A stretch of 64,000 nucleotides of DNA. Source: Streptomyces chartreusis (lineage in GTDB: Bacteria > Actinomycetota > Actinomycetes > Streptomycetales > Streptomycetaceae). Under the pieces are notes generated by a model, which searched no databases, had not been told where the DNA came from, and worked only from the letters and a program-made list of their open reading frames with translations. The DNA is taken from NCBI RefSeq assembly GCF_008704715.1, contig NZ_CP023689.1:7254001-7318000 (forward strand). The letters run 5' to 3'. The translations under genes were made by a program, and so were the position numbers. Positions 52,746 to 60,733 of this stretch are shown piece by piece (position 1 is the stretch's first letter; every line of letters starts with the position of its first letter).

Positions 52746-52751
52746 ACAGTC

Positions 52752-52757
52752 AGCCTA
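52752..52757 (-). promoter_or_regulatory. candidate -10 hexamer, leaderless type
   Basis: TAGGCT on the minus strand ends 6 bases before ATG 52745, the same hexamer found before trpM and the LON-domain gene. Confidence 0.5.
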
Positions 52758-52815
52758 CGACCACCCCCCGAGTCCGCCCAGTGGACGTGGAACCGTCACT
52801 GTCAGTCGCGCGCGG

Positions 52816-52821
52816 CACAAT
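52816..52821 (+). promoter_or_regulatory. candidate hisI -10 hexamer, leaderless type
   Basis: CACAAT ends 7 bases before ATG 52829. An identical hexamer with identical spacing precedes the DUF2752 gene. Confidence 0.45.
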
Positions 52822-52828
52822 GGCAGGC

Positions 52829-53230
52829 ATGACCACCAGCACGCCCCGCCGGCCCAGCCGGCTGGACCCCGGGATCGCCGCGCGCCTCAAGCGCAGCGAA
52901 GACGGCCTCCTGCCCGCCATCGCCCAGCAGTACGACACCCAAGAGGTGCTGATGCTCGGCTGGATGGACGACGAGGCGCTGCATCGCACCCTCACCACCG
53001 GCCGCTGCACCTACTGGTCCCGCAGCCGCCAGGAGTACTGGGTCAAGGGCGACACCTCCGGTCACTTCCAGTGGGTGAAGTCGGTCGCCCTGGACTGCGA
53101 CGCGGACACCCTCCTCGTCAAGGTCGACCAGGTCGGCGCGGCCTGCCACACCGGCGCGCGCACCTGCTTCGACGAGGACGTGCTGCTCAAGGACGGCGCC
53201 GATTCCGGCGTACCGGCCTCGGATCAGTAG
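52829..53230 (+). CDS. hisI: phosphoribosyl-AMP cyclohydrolase
   Basis: Opens the adenine ring of phosphoribosyl-AMP in histidine synthesis. 133 residues, the stand-alone actinobacterial form with no HisE domain. Zinc/magnesium motifs are WVKGDTSGHFQ, DCDADTLL and ACHTGARTCF. ATG 52829 is preferred; ATG 52820 is in frame. It lies away from the main his operon and directly before trpE, 11 bases apart, placing a his gene at the head of the trp region. Confidence 0.94.
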   Translation: MTTSTPRRPSRLDPGIAARLKRSEDGLLPAIAQQYDTQEVLMLGWMDDEALHRTLTTGRCTYWSRSRQEYWVKGDTSGHFQWVKSVALDCDADTLLVKVDQVGAACHTGARTCFDEDVLLKDGADSGVPASDQ

Positions 53231-53233
53231 GGT
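53228..53233 (+). promoter_or_regulatory. candidate trpE -10 hexamer built on the hisI stop codon
   Basis: TAGGGT starts with the TAG stop of hisI and ends 8 bases before the trpE ATG. No Shine-Dalgarno or leader peptide lies between, so trpE could have its own leaderless transcript. Confidence 0.5.
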
Positions 53234-53241
53234 CAGCCGCC

Positions 53242-54729
53242 ATGGACCTCGAGACGTTCCGCAAGCTCGCCACCGACCGCCGGGTCATCCCGGTCACCCG
53301 CAAGCTCCTCGCCGACGGCGACACCCCGGTCGCCCTCTACCGCAAGCTCGCCGCCGAGCGCTCCGGCACCTTCCTGCTGGAGTCCGCGGAGAACGGCCGC
53401 TCCTGGTCCCGCTACTCCTTCGTGGGCGTCCGCTCCGCCGCGACCCTCACCGCGCGCGACGGCCAGGCCCACTGGCTCGGCACCCCGCCCGTCGGCGTCC
53501 CCGTCGAGGGCGACCCGCTGGCCGCCCTGCGCGCCACCATCGAGGCCCTGCACACCCCGCGCGACCTCGCCCACGACCTGGGCCTGCCGCCCTTCACCGG
53601 CGGCATGGTCGGCTACCTCGGCTACGACATCGTGCGCCGCCTGGAGAAGATCGGCCCCGGCGAGCGGGACGACCTGAAGCTGCCCGAGCTGACCATGCTG
53701 CTCACCAGTGACCTCGCCGTCATGGACCACTGGGAGGGCTCGGTGCTGCTGATCGCCAACGCGATCAACCACAACGACCTCGACACCGGCGTCGACGAGG
53801 CCTACGCCGACGCCGTCGCCCGCCTCGACGCCATGCAGGCCGACCTGACCCGCCCGGTCGCCCAGCCCCCGGCCGTCCTCCCGCCCTCCGAGCTGCCCGA
53901 GTACTCCGCGCTGTGGGGCGGCGAGGACTTCCAGGAGGCCGTCGAGGACATCAAGGAGCGCATCCGGGCCGGCGAGGCGTTCCAGGTGGTCCCCTCCCAG
54001 CGCTTCGAGACGCCGTGCACGGCGAGCGCGCTCGACGTCTACCGGGTGCTGCGGGCGACCAACCCCTCGCCGTACATGTACCTGTTCCGCTTCGACGGCT
54101 TCGACGTCGTCGGCTCGTCCCCGGAAGCCCTGGTGAAGGTCGAGGACGGCCGCGCCATGGTGCACCCCATCGCCGGCACCCGGTGGCGCGGGGCGACCCC
54201 GCAGGAGGACCAGGCCCTCGCCGACGAACTGCTCGCCGACCCCAAGGAGCGCGCCGAGCACCTGATGCTCGTCGACCTGGGCCGCAACGACCTGGGACGG
54301 GTCTGCGAGCCGGGCTCCGTCGAGGTCGTCGACTTCATGTCCATCGAGCGGTACTCCCACGTGATGCACATCGTCTCCACGGTGACCGGCCGCGTCGCCC
54401 CGGGCCGCACGGCCTTCGACGTCCTGACGGCCTGCTTCCCGGCGGGCACCCTCTCCGGCGCTCCCAAGCCCCGCGCGATGCAGATCATCGACGAGCTCGA
54501 ACCGTCCCGGCGCGGGCTGTACGGCGGCTGCGTCGGCTACCTCGACTTCGCGGGCGACTCCGACACCGCCATCGCCATCCGTACGGCGCTCCTGCGCGAC
54601 GGCACCGCCTATGTGCAGGCGGGCGCGGGCATCGTCGCCGACTCGGACCCGGTCGCCGAGGACACCGAGTGCCGCAACAAGGCTGCGGCGGTCCTGCGCG
54701 CGGTGCACACGGCGAACCGGCTCGGCTGA
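53242..54729 (+). CDS. trpE: anthranilate synthase component I
   Basis: Converts chorismate and ammonia (from the TrpG subunit, not seen here) to anthranilate. 495 residues. The Trp feedback site LLES is at residues 40-43 region (FLLESAENG). Catalytic blocks are FQVVPSQRF, IAGTRWRG, DLGRNDLGRV, IERYSHVMHIVSTVTG and FPAGTLSGAPK. Unlike many Streptomyces trpE genes no Trp-rich leader peptide or attenuator was found upstream, because hisI ends 11 bases before it. Confidence 0.95.
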   Translation: MDLETFRKLATDRRVIPVTRKLLADGDTPVALYRKLAAERSGTFLLESAENGRSWSRYSFVGVRSAATLTARDGQAHWLGTPPVGVPVEGDPLAALRATIEALHTPRDLAHDLGLPPFTGGMVGYLGYDIVRRLEKIGPGERDDLKLPELTMLLTSDLAVMDHWEGSVLLIANAINHNDLDTGVDEAYADAVARLDAMQADLTRPVAQPPAVLPPSELPEYSALWGGEDFQEAVEDIKERIRAGEAFQVVPSQRFETPCTASALDVYRVLRATNPSPYMYLFRFDGFDVVGSSPEALVKVEDGRAMVHPIAGTRWRGATPQEDQALADELLADPKERAEHLMLVDLGRNDLGRVCEPGSVEVVDFMSIERYSHVMHIVSTVTGRVAPGRTAFDVLTACFPAGTLSGAPKPRAMQIIDELEPSRRGLYGGCVGYLDFAGDSDTAIAIRTALLRDGTAYVQAGAGIVADSDPVAEDTECRNKAAAVLRAVHTANRLG

Positions 54730-54731
54730 AC

Positions 54732-54796
54732 CGGCCCCGCGCGGGGCCGAGTAGGCGTTCTCACATGAACCCCGGGTGACTGATCGCCCGGGGTTC
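54732..54796 (+). terminator. paired hairpins after trpE
   Basis: CGGCCCCGC-GCGGGGCCG (54732-54749) directly follows the trpE stop. A second hairpin pairs GAACCCCGGG (54767-54776) with CCCGGGGTTC (54787-54796). Neither has a T-run; together they likely reduce read-through. Confidence 0.6.
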
Positions 54797-54800
54797 GGGT

Positions 54801-54806
54801 GATAGT
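54801..54806 (+). promoter_or_regulatory. candidate -10 hexamer, leaderless type
   Basis: GATAGT ends 7 bases before GTG 54814, and begins 5 bases after the trpE hairpin. Confidence 0.45.
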
Positions 54807-54813
54807 GGAGTAC

Positions 54814-55443
54814 GTGACTGCTGTTCCGCACCCCCGTTCCGAAGCCCCCGGCTCCGCCCGGGCCGGCCGTATGAGCCTCGCCGTAGCCCTGCTGTGCGGG
54901 GCGGTCGGCGCGGCCGTCGCGCTGCTCGCCACCCGGCAGCGCTGGTCGGAGGGCACCGCCACGGTGGCGGGCGGCCCCTTCCCCCTGACCGCCAAGGGCA
55001 GTGACGTCACCGGCGTCCCCGCCTCCCTGGCCATAGTGGGACTCGCCGCGCTCGTCGCCGTCTTCGCCGTCCGCCGAGCCGGCCGCTTCATGGTCGCCGG
55101 CCTGCTCGCGCTCTCCGGCGCCGGCACCGTCGCCGCCGCCCTGCTCGGCGCCTCCGACAGCACCGCGCTGGACGAACAGGCCGCCCGGGCGTCCGGCGAC
55201 ACCTCGGCCACCGTCCAGGCCCTCACCCACACCGCCTGGCCGTACGTCGCCGCCGTGGGCGGGGCCCTGCTCCTGCTCGCTGGACTGCTCGCCCTGCGCT
55301 ACGGCCGGCTGTGGCCCGGCATGTCCGGCCGCTACGAGCGCAACGGCACGCCCAGGCCGCGCCGCAAGGCCGAGGCCGCCGGCGACCCCGACCGGCCCGA
55401 GGAACTCTGGAAGGCCCTGGACCGGGGCGAGGACCCGACGTAG
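54814..55443 (+). CDS. TIGR02234-type Trp-region-associated membrane protein
   Basis: About 209 residues with four membrane helices (about residues 17-37, 70-90, 96-116, 147-170) and a charged C-terminal tail. Proteins of this kind (Trp_oprn_chp) lie between trpE and trpC in actinobacteria; function is unknown. Conserved features are RQRW after the first helix and the Trp in TAWPYVAAVGG. GTG 54814 is chosen for the -10 geometry; 54799 and 54805 are in-frame alternatives. Confidence 0.82.
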   Translation: MTAVPHPRSEAPGSARAGRMSLAVALLCGAVGAAVALLATRQRWSEGTATVAGGPFPLTAKGSDVTGVPASLAIVGLAALVAVFAVRRAGRFMVAGLLALSGAGTVAAALLGASDSTALDEQAARASGDTSATVQALTHTAWPYVAAVGGALLLLAGLLALRYGRLWPGMSGRYERNGTPRPRRKAEAAGDPDRPEELWKALDRGEDPT

Positions 55444-55485
55444 CGCTCCGCGGGGAGGCCGGTGATTCGTCTGCCGGTCGGCGGG

Positions 55486-55521
55486 GGCTGGTCGCGCCGT
55501 TCCCCGCGCCCCTATGGGCGC
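55486..55521 (-). repeat. dispersed Streptomyces repeat, copy 1
   Basis: On the minus strand this reads as a GCGCCC hairpin followed by GGGGAACGGCGCGACCAGCC. It matches copy 2 (57537-57578) at nearly every position after the loop. I recall this short element as common in Streptomyces intergenic DNA. It lies between two genes of the trp region. Confidence 0.75.
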
Positions 55522-55637
55522 GGACACACTCGGCGTCGAACCACTCGGGCTACCCCCGATCACCGCAGCCGCGTGCGTGCGGGACAATGACTGCGAGCGT
55601 CCGGCTCGACACGTACTTCAGCAACGAGGAGCAAGCA

Positions 55638-55889
55638 ATGGCGGGCAGCAGCCACGGTCACACCCCGGCCGCCTGGACCGGTGTCACGATCGCCTTCATC
55701 GGTTTCTGCGTGGCGGGCGCCTTCATGGTGATGGACCAGCCCGCGGGCTTCTGGGCCGGCATGGGCGTCGTGGTCCTCGGCGGCATCATCGCCTGGATCA
55801 TGAGCGCCATGGGCATGGGCCAGCCCAAGGACGCCCACCAGGCGCTGCTCACCACGCAGCAGAGCGAGGCGGCCAGCGCCAAGGGCTGA
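55638..55889 (+). CDS. HGxxPAAW-motif small membrane protein
   Basis: 83 residues. The name-giving motif SHGHTPAAWTGV (residues 5-16) leads into two membrane helices (about 15-33 and 40-60), then a polar tail. ATG 55638 has AGGAG 6 bases upstream. The family is restricted to actinobacteria and usually lies in this trp neighbourhood; function unknown. 195 bases separate it from the preceding gene, holding the repeat copy. Confidence 0.82.
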   Translation: MAGSSHGHTPAAWTGVTIAFIGFCVAGAFMVMDQPAGFWAGMGVVVLGGIIAWIMSAMGMGQPKDAHQALLTTQQSEAASAKG

Positions 55890-55963
55890 CGGCCGCAGGC
55901 CTTCGCCGAGGGGCGACCCGGCACCGATGGGTGCCAGGGGGCGCCCCTCACGCGTGTGCGGGG

Positions 55964-55969
55964 CACAAT
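55964..55969 (+). promoter_or_regulatory. candidate -10 hexamer, leaderless type
   Basis: CACAAT ends 7 bases before GTG 55977, which would make that GTG the first codon of a leaderless message. The hexamer contains the alternative ATG 55968. Confidence 0.45.
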
Positions 55970-55976
55970 GCATGAC

Positions 55977-56414
55977 GTGAACGCCGACAGCCAGAGGGTG
56001 ACACAGCCGCGTACCGGCGCCCTGTGGGGGCGCCTGGCCGTCCCGGCGGGCGTGCTCGCGGCCGTCGCCGCCGCCTTCGCCTACGTCGGCGCCGTGGACC
56101 CGAACGAACCCGGCCACTACCCCGCCTGCCCGCTGCTCCAGTACACCGGCATCTACTGCCCCGGCTGCGGCGGACTGCGCAGCGCCCACGCCGTCGTGCA
56201 CGGCGACTTCGCCGCGGCGCTCCAGGACAACGCCCTCGCCGTCGCCGGCTACGCGCTCTTCGCCCTGATGTGGACCGTCTGGGTGGTGCGCACGGTGCGG
56301 GGTCGCCCACTGCGGATCGATCCGGGGCCCGTGCAGCTCTGGACCGCGGGCGCGTTGCTGCTGGTCTTCACCGTTGTCCGGAACCTGCCCTTCGGTGGCT
56401 GGCTGCACCCTTGA
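55977..56414 (+). CDS. DUF2752 family membrane protein
   Basis: About 145 residues with three membrane helices. The family core is the cysteine motif CPLLQYTGIYCPGCGG (near 43-58), followed by RSAHAVVHGDFAAAL. In DUF2752 proteins these cysteines lie at the membrane edge; function is unknown. GTG 55977 is chosen because a -10-like hexamer ends 7 bases before it. ATG 55968 adds three residues. Confidence 0.83.
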   Translation: MNADSQRVTQPRTGALWGRLAVPAGVLAAVAAAFAYVGAVDPNEPGHYPACPLLQYTGIYCPGCGGLRSAHAVVHGDFAAALQDNALAVAGYALFALMWTVWVVRTVRGRPLRIDPGPVQLWTAGALLLVFTVVRNLPFGGWLHP

Positions 56415-56548
56415 TCAACTCGGAACGTCCAGGTACTGGGACCGGCGTCAACCGGATGTGAGGCCTACGCCCTGCTCCGGATACCATCGCAGTGACCGGC
56501 GGTTTCGTACCGCTTTCACAGCCCACCGTCTGAAAGGGGGCCGCTCGC

Positions 56549-57358
56549 GTGAGTGTGCTCGACGAGATCATCGACGGAGTCCGTGCCGACCTCGCGGAGC
56601 GGCAGGCGCGCGTCAGCCTCGACGAGCTCAAGGAGCGCGCGGCGAAGGCTCCCGCGGCCAAGGACGGAGTGGCCGCGCTCAAGGGCGACGGCGTCAAGGT
56701 CATCTGTGAGGTCAAGCGCTCCAGCCCCTCCAAGGGCGCGCTGGCCGCGATCGCCGACCCGGCCGGGCTGGCCGCGGACTACGAGGCGGGCGGCGCCGCC
56801 GTCATCTCCGTCCTCACCGAGCAGCGCCGCTTCGGCGGCTCGCTGGCCGACCTGGAGGCCGTCCGCGCACGCGTGGACATCCCGGTCCTGCGCAAGGACT
56901 TCATCGTCACGTCGTACCAGCTGTGGGAGGCCCGCGCGTACGGCGCCGACCTCGTGCTGCTCATCGTGGCGGCACTGGAGCAGCCCGCCCTGGAGTCCCT
57001 CATCGAGCGCGCGGTGTCCATCGGCCTGACCCCGCTCGTCGAGGTGCACGACGAGGACGAGGTCGAGCGTGCCGTGGACGCGGGCGCGAAGATCATCGGT
57101 GTCAACGCGCGCAACCTGAAGACCCTGGAGGTCGACCGCGGCACCTTCGAGCGGGTGGCCCCGGAGATCCCCGACCACATCGTCAAGATCGCCGAGTCCG
57201 GCGTCCGCGGCCCGCACGACCTCATCGCCTACGCCAACGCCGGCGCCGACGCGGTCCTGGTCGGCGAGTCCCTGGTGACGGGGAAGGACCCGAAGTCCGC
57301 GGTCTCCGACCTGGTCGCGGCCGGCGAGCACCCGGCACTGCGCCACGGCCGCAGCTGA
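56549..57358 (+). CDS. trpC: indole-3-glycerol phosphate synthase
   Basis: Ring-closing decarboxylase of tryptophan synthesis. 269 residues, (beta/alpha)8 barrel: EVKRSSPSKG with the essential Lys near residue 53, LRKDFIV near 113, GVNARNLKTLEVD and AESGVRGPHD. GTG start with AAAGGGGG upstream. A possible promoter has TACCAT at 56482-56487, giving a leader of about 55 bases that contains CTTTCA/TGAAAG complementary hexamers. Followed after 21 bases by trpM. Confidence 0.95.
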   Translation: MSVLDEIIDGVRADLAERQARVSLDELKERAAKAPAAKDGVAALKGDGVKVICEVKRSSPSKGALAAIADPAGLAADYEAGGAAVISVLTEQRRFGGSLADLEAVRARVDIPVLRKDFIVTSYQLWEARAYGADLVLLIVAALEQPALESLIERAVSIGLTPLVEVHDEDEVERAVDAGAKIIGVNARNLKTLEVDRGTFERVAPEIPDHIVKIAESGVRGPHDLIAYANAGADAVLVGESLVTGKDPKSAVSDLVAAGEHPALRHGRS

Positions 57359-57366
57359 TCACCGGC

Positions 57367-57372
57367 TAGGCT
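57367..57372 (+). promoter_or_regulatory. candidate trpM -10 hexamer, leaderless type
   Basis: TAGGCT lies 8 bases after the trpC stop and ends 7 bases before the trpM ATG. It could give trpM its own leaderless transcript, independent of trpC. Confidence 0.5.
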
Positions 57373-57379
57373 TACTGCG

Positions 57380-57586
57380 ATGAACCGCACTGTGACGACT
57401 GTGGACCGGTACGCCCGCCTCGCGCGCGGCTGCCGCCCGAGGGGCTGCCGAGCCCCGGCGAGGCGTGTCCACGGTCGCCGGGTGCGGTATGTCATCGGTG
57501 ACGAACCTGGGCAGGTCAACGGCCGTCGATGGCAGCGCGCCCCTCAGGGGCGCGGGGAACTGCGCGACCAGCCACACACGGCCTGA
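57380..57586 (+). CDS. trpM: tryptophan biosynthesis modulator TrpM-like small protein
   Basis: 68 residues, very Arg-rich with no hydrophobic segment, including CRPRGCRAPARRVHGRRVRY and VIGDEPGQVNGRRW as visible blocks (split here). Position between trpC and trpB, length and basic character match TrpM of S. coelicolor, a small protein reported to modulate tryptophan synthesis and development. The last 16 or so residues are encoded by a dispersed repeat (57537-57578), so the C terminus here is probably not ancestral. ATG has no Shine-Dalgarno. Confidence 0.72.
   Translation: MNRTVTTVDRYARLARGCRPRGCRAPARRVHGRRVRYVIGDEPGQVNGRRWQRAPQGRGELRDQPHTA
57537..57578 (+). repeat. dispersed Streptomyces repeat, copy 2, inside trpM 3' end
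   Basis: GCGCCCCT-CA-AGGGGCGC-like hairpin followed by GGGGAACTGCGCGACCAGCC, the same element as copy 1 but on the plus strand. It supplies the final codons of trpM and part of the trpM-trpB interval. Confidence 0.8.
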
Positions 57587-57655
57587 GGTCGTACGACGGA
57601 CTCCGCCCCCACGGCGAATAGTGTCTTTTCCACGCACTCACCGTGAGGTACACGC

Positions 57656-58939
57656 ATGCCCAGCGACTTCTTCATCCCAGACCCGGAGGGTCAAGTCCCC
57701 AGCGCCGAGGGCTACTTCGGCGCGTTCGGCGGCAAGTTCATCCCGGAGGCCCTCGTCGCCGCCGTGGACGAGGTGGCCGTCGAGTACGACAAGGCCAAGC
57801 ACGACCCCGAGTTCGCCCGCGAGCTCGACGACCTGCTGGTCAACTACACCGGCCGCCCCAGCTCCCTCACCGAGGTGCCGAGGTTCGCCGATCACGCCGG
57901 TGGCGCCCGGATCTTCCTGAAGCGGGAAGACCTCAACCACACCGGCTCCCACAAGATCAACAACGTGCTCGGCCAGGCACTGCTCACCAAGCGCATGGGC
58001 AAGACCCGGGTGATCGCCGAGACCGGCGCCGGCCAGCACGGCGTCGCGACGGCCACCGCCTGCGCCCTGTTCGGCCTCGACTGCACCATCTACATGGGCG
58101 AGATCGACACCCAGCGCCAGGCCCTCAACGTGGCCCGGATGCGCATGCTCGGCGCCGAGGTCATCGCCGTGAAGTCGGGCAGCCGCACCCTGAAGGACGC
58201 CATCAACGAGGCGTTCCGCGACTGGGTCGCCAACGTCGACCGCACCCACTATCTCTTCGGCACGGTCGCCGGACCGCACCCCTTCCCCGCCATGGTCCGC
58301 GACTTCCACCGCGTGATCGGCGTCGAGGCCCGCCGCCAGCTCCTGGAGCGCGCCGGACGCCTCCCCGACGCCGCGATCGCCTGCGTCGGCGGCGGCTCCA
58401 ACGCCATCGGCCTCTTCCACGCCTTCATCCCCGACACGGACGTACGCCTCATCGGCTGCGAGCCCGCCGGGCACGGCGTCGAGACCGGTGAGCACGCGGC
58501 GACGCTGACCGCCGGCGAGCCCGGCATCCTGCACGGCTCCCGCTCCTACGTCCTCCAGGACGAGGAGGGCCAGATCACCGAGCCGTACTCGATCTCGGCC
58601 GGCCTGGACTACCCCGGCATCGGGCCCGAGCACTCCTACCTCAAGGACAGCGGCCGCGGCGAGTACCGCGCGGTCACCGACGACGCGGCGATGCAGGCCC
58701 TGCGCCTGCTGTCGCGCACCGAGGGCATCATCCCGGCGATCGAGAGCGCCCACGCGCTCGCCGGAGCCCTGGAGGTCGGCAAGGAGCTGGGCAAGGACGG
58801 CCTGATCGTCGTCAACCTGTCCGGCCGCGGTGACAAGGACATGGACACGGCCGCCCGCTACTTCGGCCTGTACGAAACCGACGCCGAGGTCGCCGCCGAC
58901 GCGAACGGCGCCGCGGAGATCCAGGGGGACGCCAAGTGA
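57656..58939 (+). CDS. trpB: tryptophan synthase beta chain
   Basis: PLP enzyme joining indole and serine. 427 residues; PLP lysine in GSHKINNVLGQA (near residue 101), ETGAGQHGVA, phosphate-binding GGGSNAIG (near 246) and the C-terminal NLSGRGDKD. ATG 57656 has GAGG upstream. It overlaps trpA by 4 bases (GTGA), which keeps the two subunits of the alpha2beta2 complex balanced. 69 bases after trpM. Confidence 0.97.
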   Translation: MPSDFFIPDPEGQVPSAEGYFGAFGGKFIPEALVAAVDEVAVEYDKAKHDPEFARELDDLLVNYTGRPSSLTEVPRFADHAGGARIFLKREDLNHTGSHKINNVLGQALLTKRMGKTRVIAETGAGQHGVATATACALFGLDCTIYMGEIDTQRQALNVARMRMLGAEVIAVKSGSRTLKDAINEAFRDWVANVDRTHYLFGTVAGPHPFPAMVRDFHRVIGVEARRQLLERAGRLPDAAIACVGGGSNAIGLFHAFIPDTDVRLIGCEPAGHGVETGEHAATLTAGEPGILHGSRSYVLQDEEGQITEPYSISAGLDYPGIGPEHSYLKDSGRGEYRAVTDDAAMQALRLLSRTEGIIPAIESAHALAGALEVGKELGKDGLIVVNLSGRGDKDMDTAARYFGLYETDAEVAADANGAAEIQGDAK

Positions 58940-59754
58940 GCGGCAACATCCAGCTGTTGACGGACACCCTCAAGGCCGCCAAGGACGAGGACCGCTCCGC
59001 CCTCATCGCCTACCTCCCGGCCGGGTTCCCGACCGTGGACGGCGGCATCGAGGCGATCAAGGCCGCGCTCGACGGCGGCGCCGACGTCGTGGAGGTGGGG
59101 CTGCCGCACAGCGACCCCGTCCTCGACGGCCCGGTCATCCAGACCGCCGACGACATCGCCCTGCGCGGCGGCGTCAGGATCGCGGATGTCATGCGCACGG
59201 TCCGCGAGGCGCACGAGGCCACCGGCAAGCCGATCCTCGTGATGACGTACTGGAATCCCATCGACCGCTACGGCGTCGAGCGCTTCACCGCCGAGCTGGC
59301 GGAGGCGGGCGGCGCGGGCTGCATCCTGCCCGACCTGCCCGTCCAGGAGTCGGCGCTGTGGAGGGAGCACGCCGAGAAGCACGGACTCGCGACGGTCTTC
59401 GTCGTGGCGCCGAGCAGCAAGGACGAGCGGCTCGGCCAGATCACCGCGGCCGGCAGCGGCTTCGTCTACGCCGCCTCGCTGATGGGCGTCACCGGCACCC
59501 GCGCGTCCGTGGGCGCACAGGCGCAGGACCTGGTCGAGCGCACCCGGGCCACCGGCACCGACCTGCCCGTCTGCGTCGGGCTCGGCGTCTCCGACGCCGA
59601 CCAGGCGGCCGAGGTGGCCGGCTTCGCCGACGGCGTGATCGTCGGCTCGGCCTTCGTCAAGCGGATGCTGGACGCGCCGGACGACGCGGCCGGAGTCGAG
59701 GCCGTGCGCGAGCTCGCCGGCGATCTGGCGAAGGGCGTGCGCCGCCGGGCGTAG
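58936..59754 (+). CDS. trpA: tryptophan synthase alpha chain
   Basis: Cleaves indole-3-glycerol phosphate and channels indole to TrpB. 272 residues, (beta/alpha)8 barrel; catalytic Glu in VEVGLPHSDP (near residue 53) and Asp in LDGPVIQ (near 65). The GTG start overlaps the trpB stop (GTGA). Phosphate-loop block GLGVSDADQA is present near residue 215. The trp cluster ends here with a hairpin. Confidence 0.96.
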   Translation: MSGNIQLLTDTLKAAKDEDRSALIAYLPAGFPTVDGGIEAIKAALDGGADVVEVGLPHSDPVLDGPVIQTADDIALRGGVRIADVMRTVREAHEATGKPILVMTYWNPIDRYGVERFTAELAEAGGAGCILPDLPVQESALWREHAEKHGLATVFVVAPSSKDERLGQITAAGSGFVYAASLMGVTGTRASVGAQAQDLVERTRATGTDLPVCVGLGVSDADQAAEVAGFADGVIVGSAFVKRMLDAPDDAAGVEAVRELAGDLAKGVRRRA

Positions 59755-59841
59755 CCCTGACCTGCGGCGGACTCCCTCCGCAGGGGACATCTTCAGAAGA
59801 AGGGCCTTCCGTACGAGTCGCTCGAACGGGTGGACCTGAGG

Positions 59842-59868
59842 CCGGGGAGGCGCGCTGCGCCTCCCCGG
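59842..59868 (+). terminator. trpA terminator
   Basis: CCGGGGAGGCGC (59842-59853) pairs perfectly with GCGCCTCCCCGG (59857-59868), three-base loop, followed by TTCGTT. It lies only 14 bases before the next start. Confidence 0.82.
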
Positions 59869-59882
59869 TTCGTTCTGCGGGT

Positions 59883-60656
59883 GTGAGCGAAAAGAATCGT
59901 GAGGGAAAGCGGACCGCCCGTGAGCGGCTGGCGGTCGAGCGTGAGAAGCAGAAGGCCGCCGACAAGCGCCGTCGTGCGCTGATCGTGGGCGCCAGCGTCG
60001 TCTGCGTCCTCGGACTCGCGGCGGTCATCGGCGTCGTCGCGGCCAACGCCGGCAAGGACAGCGGCAGCGAAGCGGGACCCGTGGTCGGGCCCTCCGGGGC
60101 ACAGGGCAAGGACGGTCTCGCGATCCCGGTCGGCCAGGAGAGCGCCAAGTCGACGCTCACGGTCTGGGAGGACTTCCGCTGCCCGGCCTGCAAGTCCTTC
60201 GAGGACGCCTACCGGTCGACGATCCACGAGCTGACGGACGCCGGCCAGCTCAGGGTCGAGTACCACCTGGCGACGATCATCGACGGCAACATGGGCGGCA
60301 CCGGCTCGCGCAACGCCGCCAACGCGGCCGCCTGCGCCCAGGACGCCGGTAAGTTCACGCAGTACCACGACGTGCTGTACGAGAACCAGCCGCCGGAGGT
60401 CGACGACGCCTTCGCGAAGAACAGCAAGCTCTTCGAGCTCGCGGGCAAGGTCAAGGGCCTGGACACGCCCGCCTTCCGCAAGTGCGTCGAGAACGGCACC
60501 CACAACAGCTGGGTGGAGAAGTCCAACGACGCGTTCAAGAGCGGCGGCTTCAGCGGTACGCCGACGGTCCTGCTCAACGGCAAGAATATCTACCAGGACC
60601 AGACGATGACTCCGGCCAAGCTGAAGCAGATGGTGGAGGAAGCCGCCAAGGGCTGA
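59883..60656 (+). CDS. membrane-anchored DsbA-like protein, second copy
   Basis: 257 residues: basic N terminus (SEKNREGKRTARERL), membrane helix (about 32-55) and an extracytoplasmic thioredoxin-fold domain with redox motif CPAC (near residues 100-103) plus two further Cys (AAACAQD and FRKCVEN). Same architecture as the protein at 28.6 kb but with a different central dipeptide. Likely thiol oxidoreductase for secreted or envelope proteins. GTG 59883; the frame runs back through trpA but is not coding there. Confidence 0.88.
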   Translation: MSEKNREGKRTARERLAVEREKQKAADKRRRALIVGASVVCVLGLAAVIGVVAANAGKDSGSEAGPVVGPSGAQGKDGLAIPVGQESAKSTLTVWEDFRCPACKSFEDAYRSTIHELTDAGQLRVEYHLATIIDGNMGGTGSRNAANAAACAQDAGKFTQYHDVLYENQPPEVDDAFAKNSKLFELAGKVKGLDTPAFRKCVENGTHNSWVEKSNDAFKSGGFSGTPTVLLNGKNIYQDQTMTPAKLKQMVEEAAKG

Positions 60657-60733
60657 GCCCCGGCGCCTGTTATGGACCCGTAGCCGGGCTGCCTGACATC
60701 GGTGCCGCCCGGCAGGGTAGCGTCGACCTTGCC

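Noticed and set aside
53100..53241. Search for a trp leader peptide and attenuator before trpE
   Set aside because: The region is occupied by hisI coding sequence and an 11-base gap; no Trp-rich peptide with hairpins was found.
57359..57655. trpM region considered as a non-coding leader of trpB only
   Set aside because: Its position, Arg-rich composition and a -10-like hexamer 7 bases before ATG favour a real small gene, though the repeat at its end lowers certainty.
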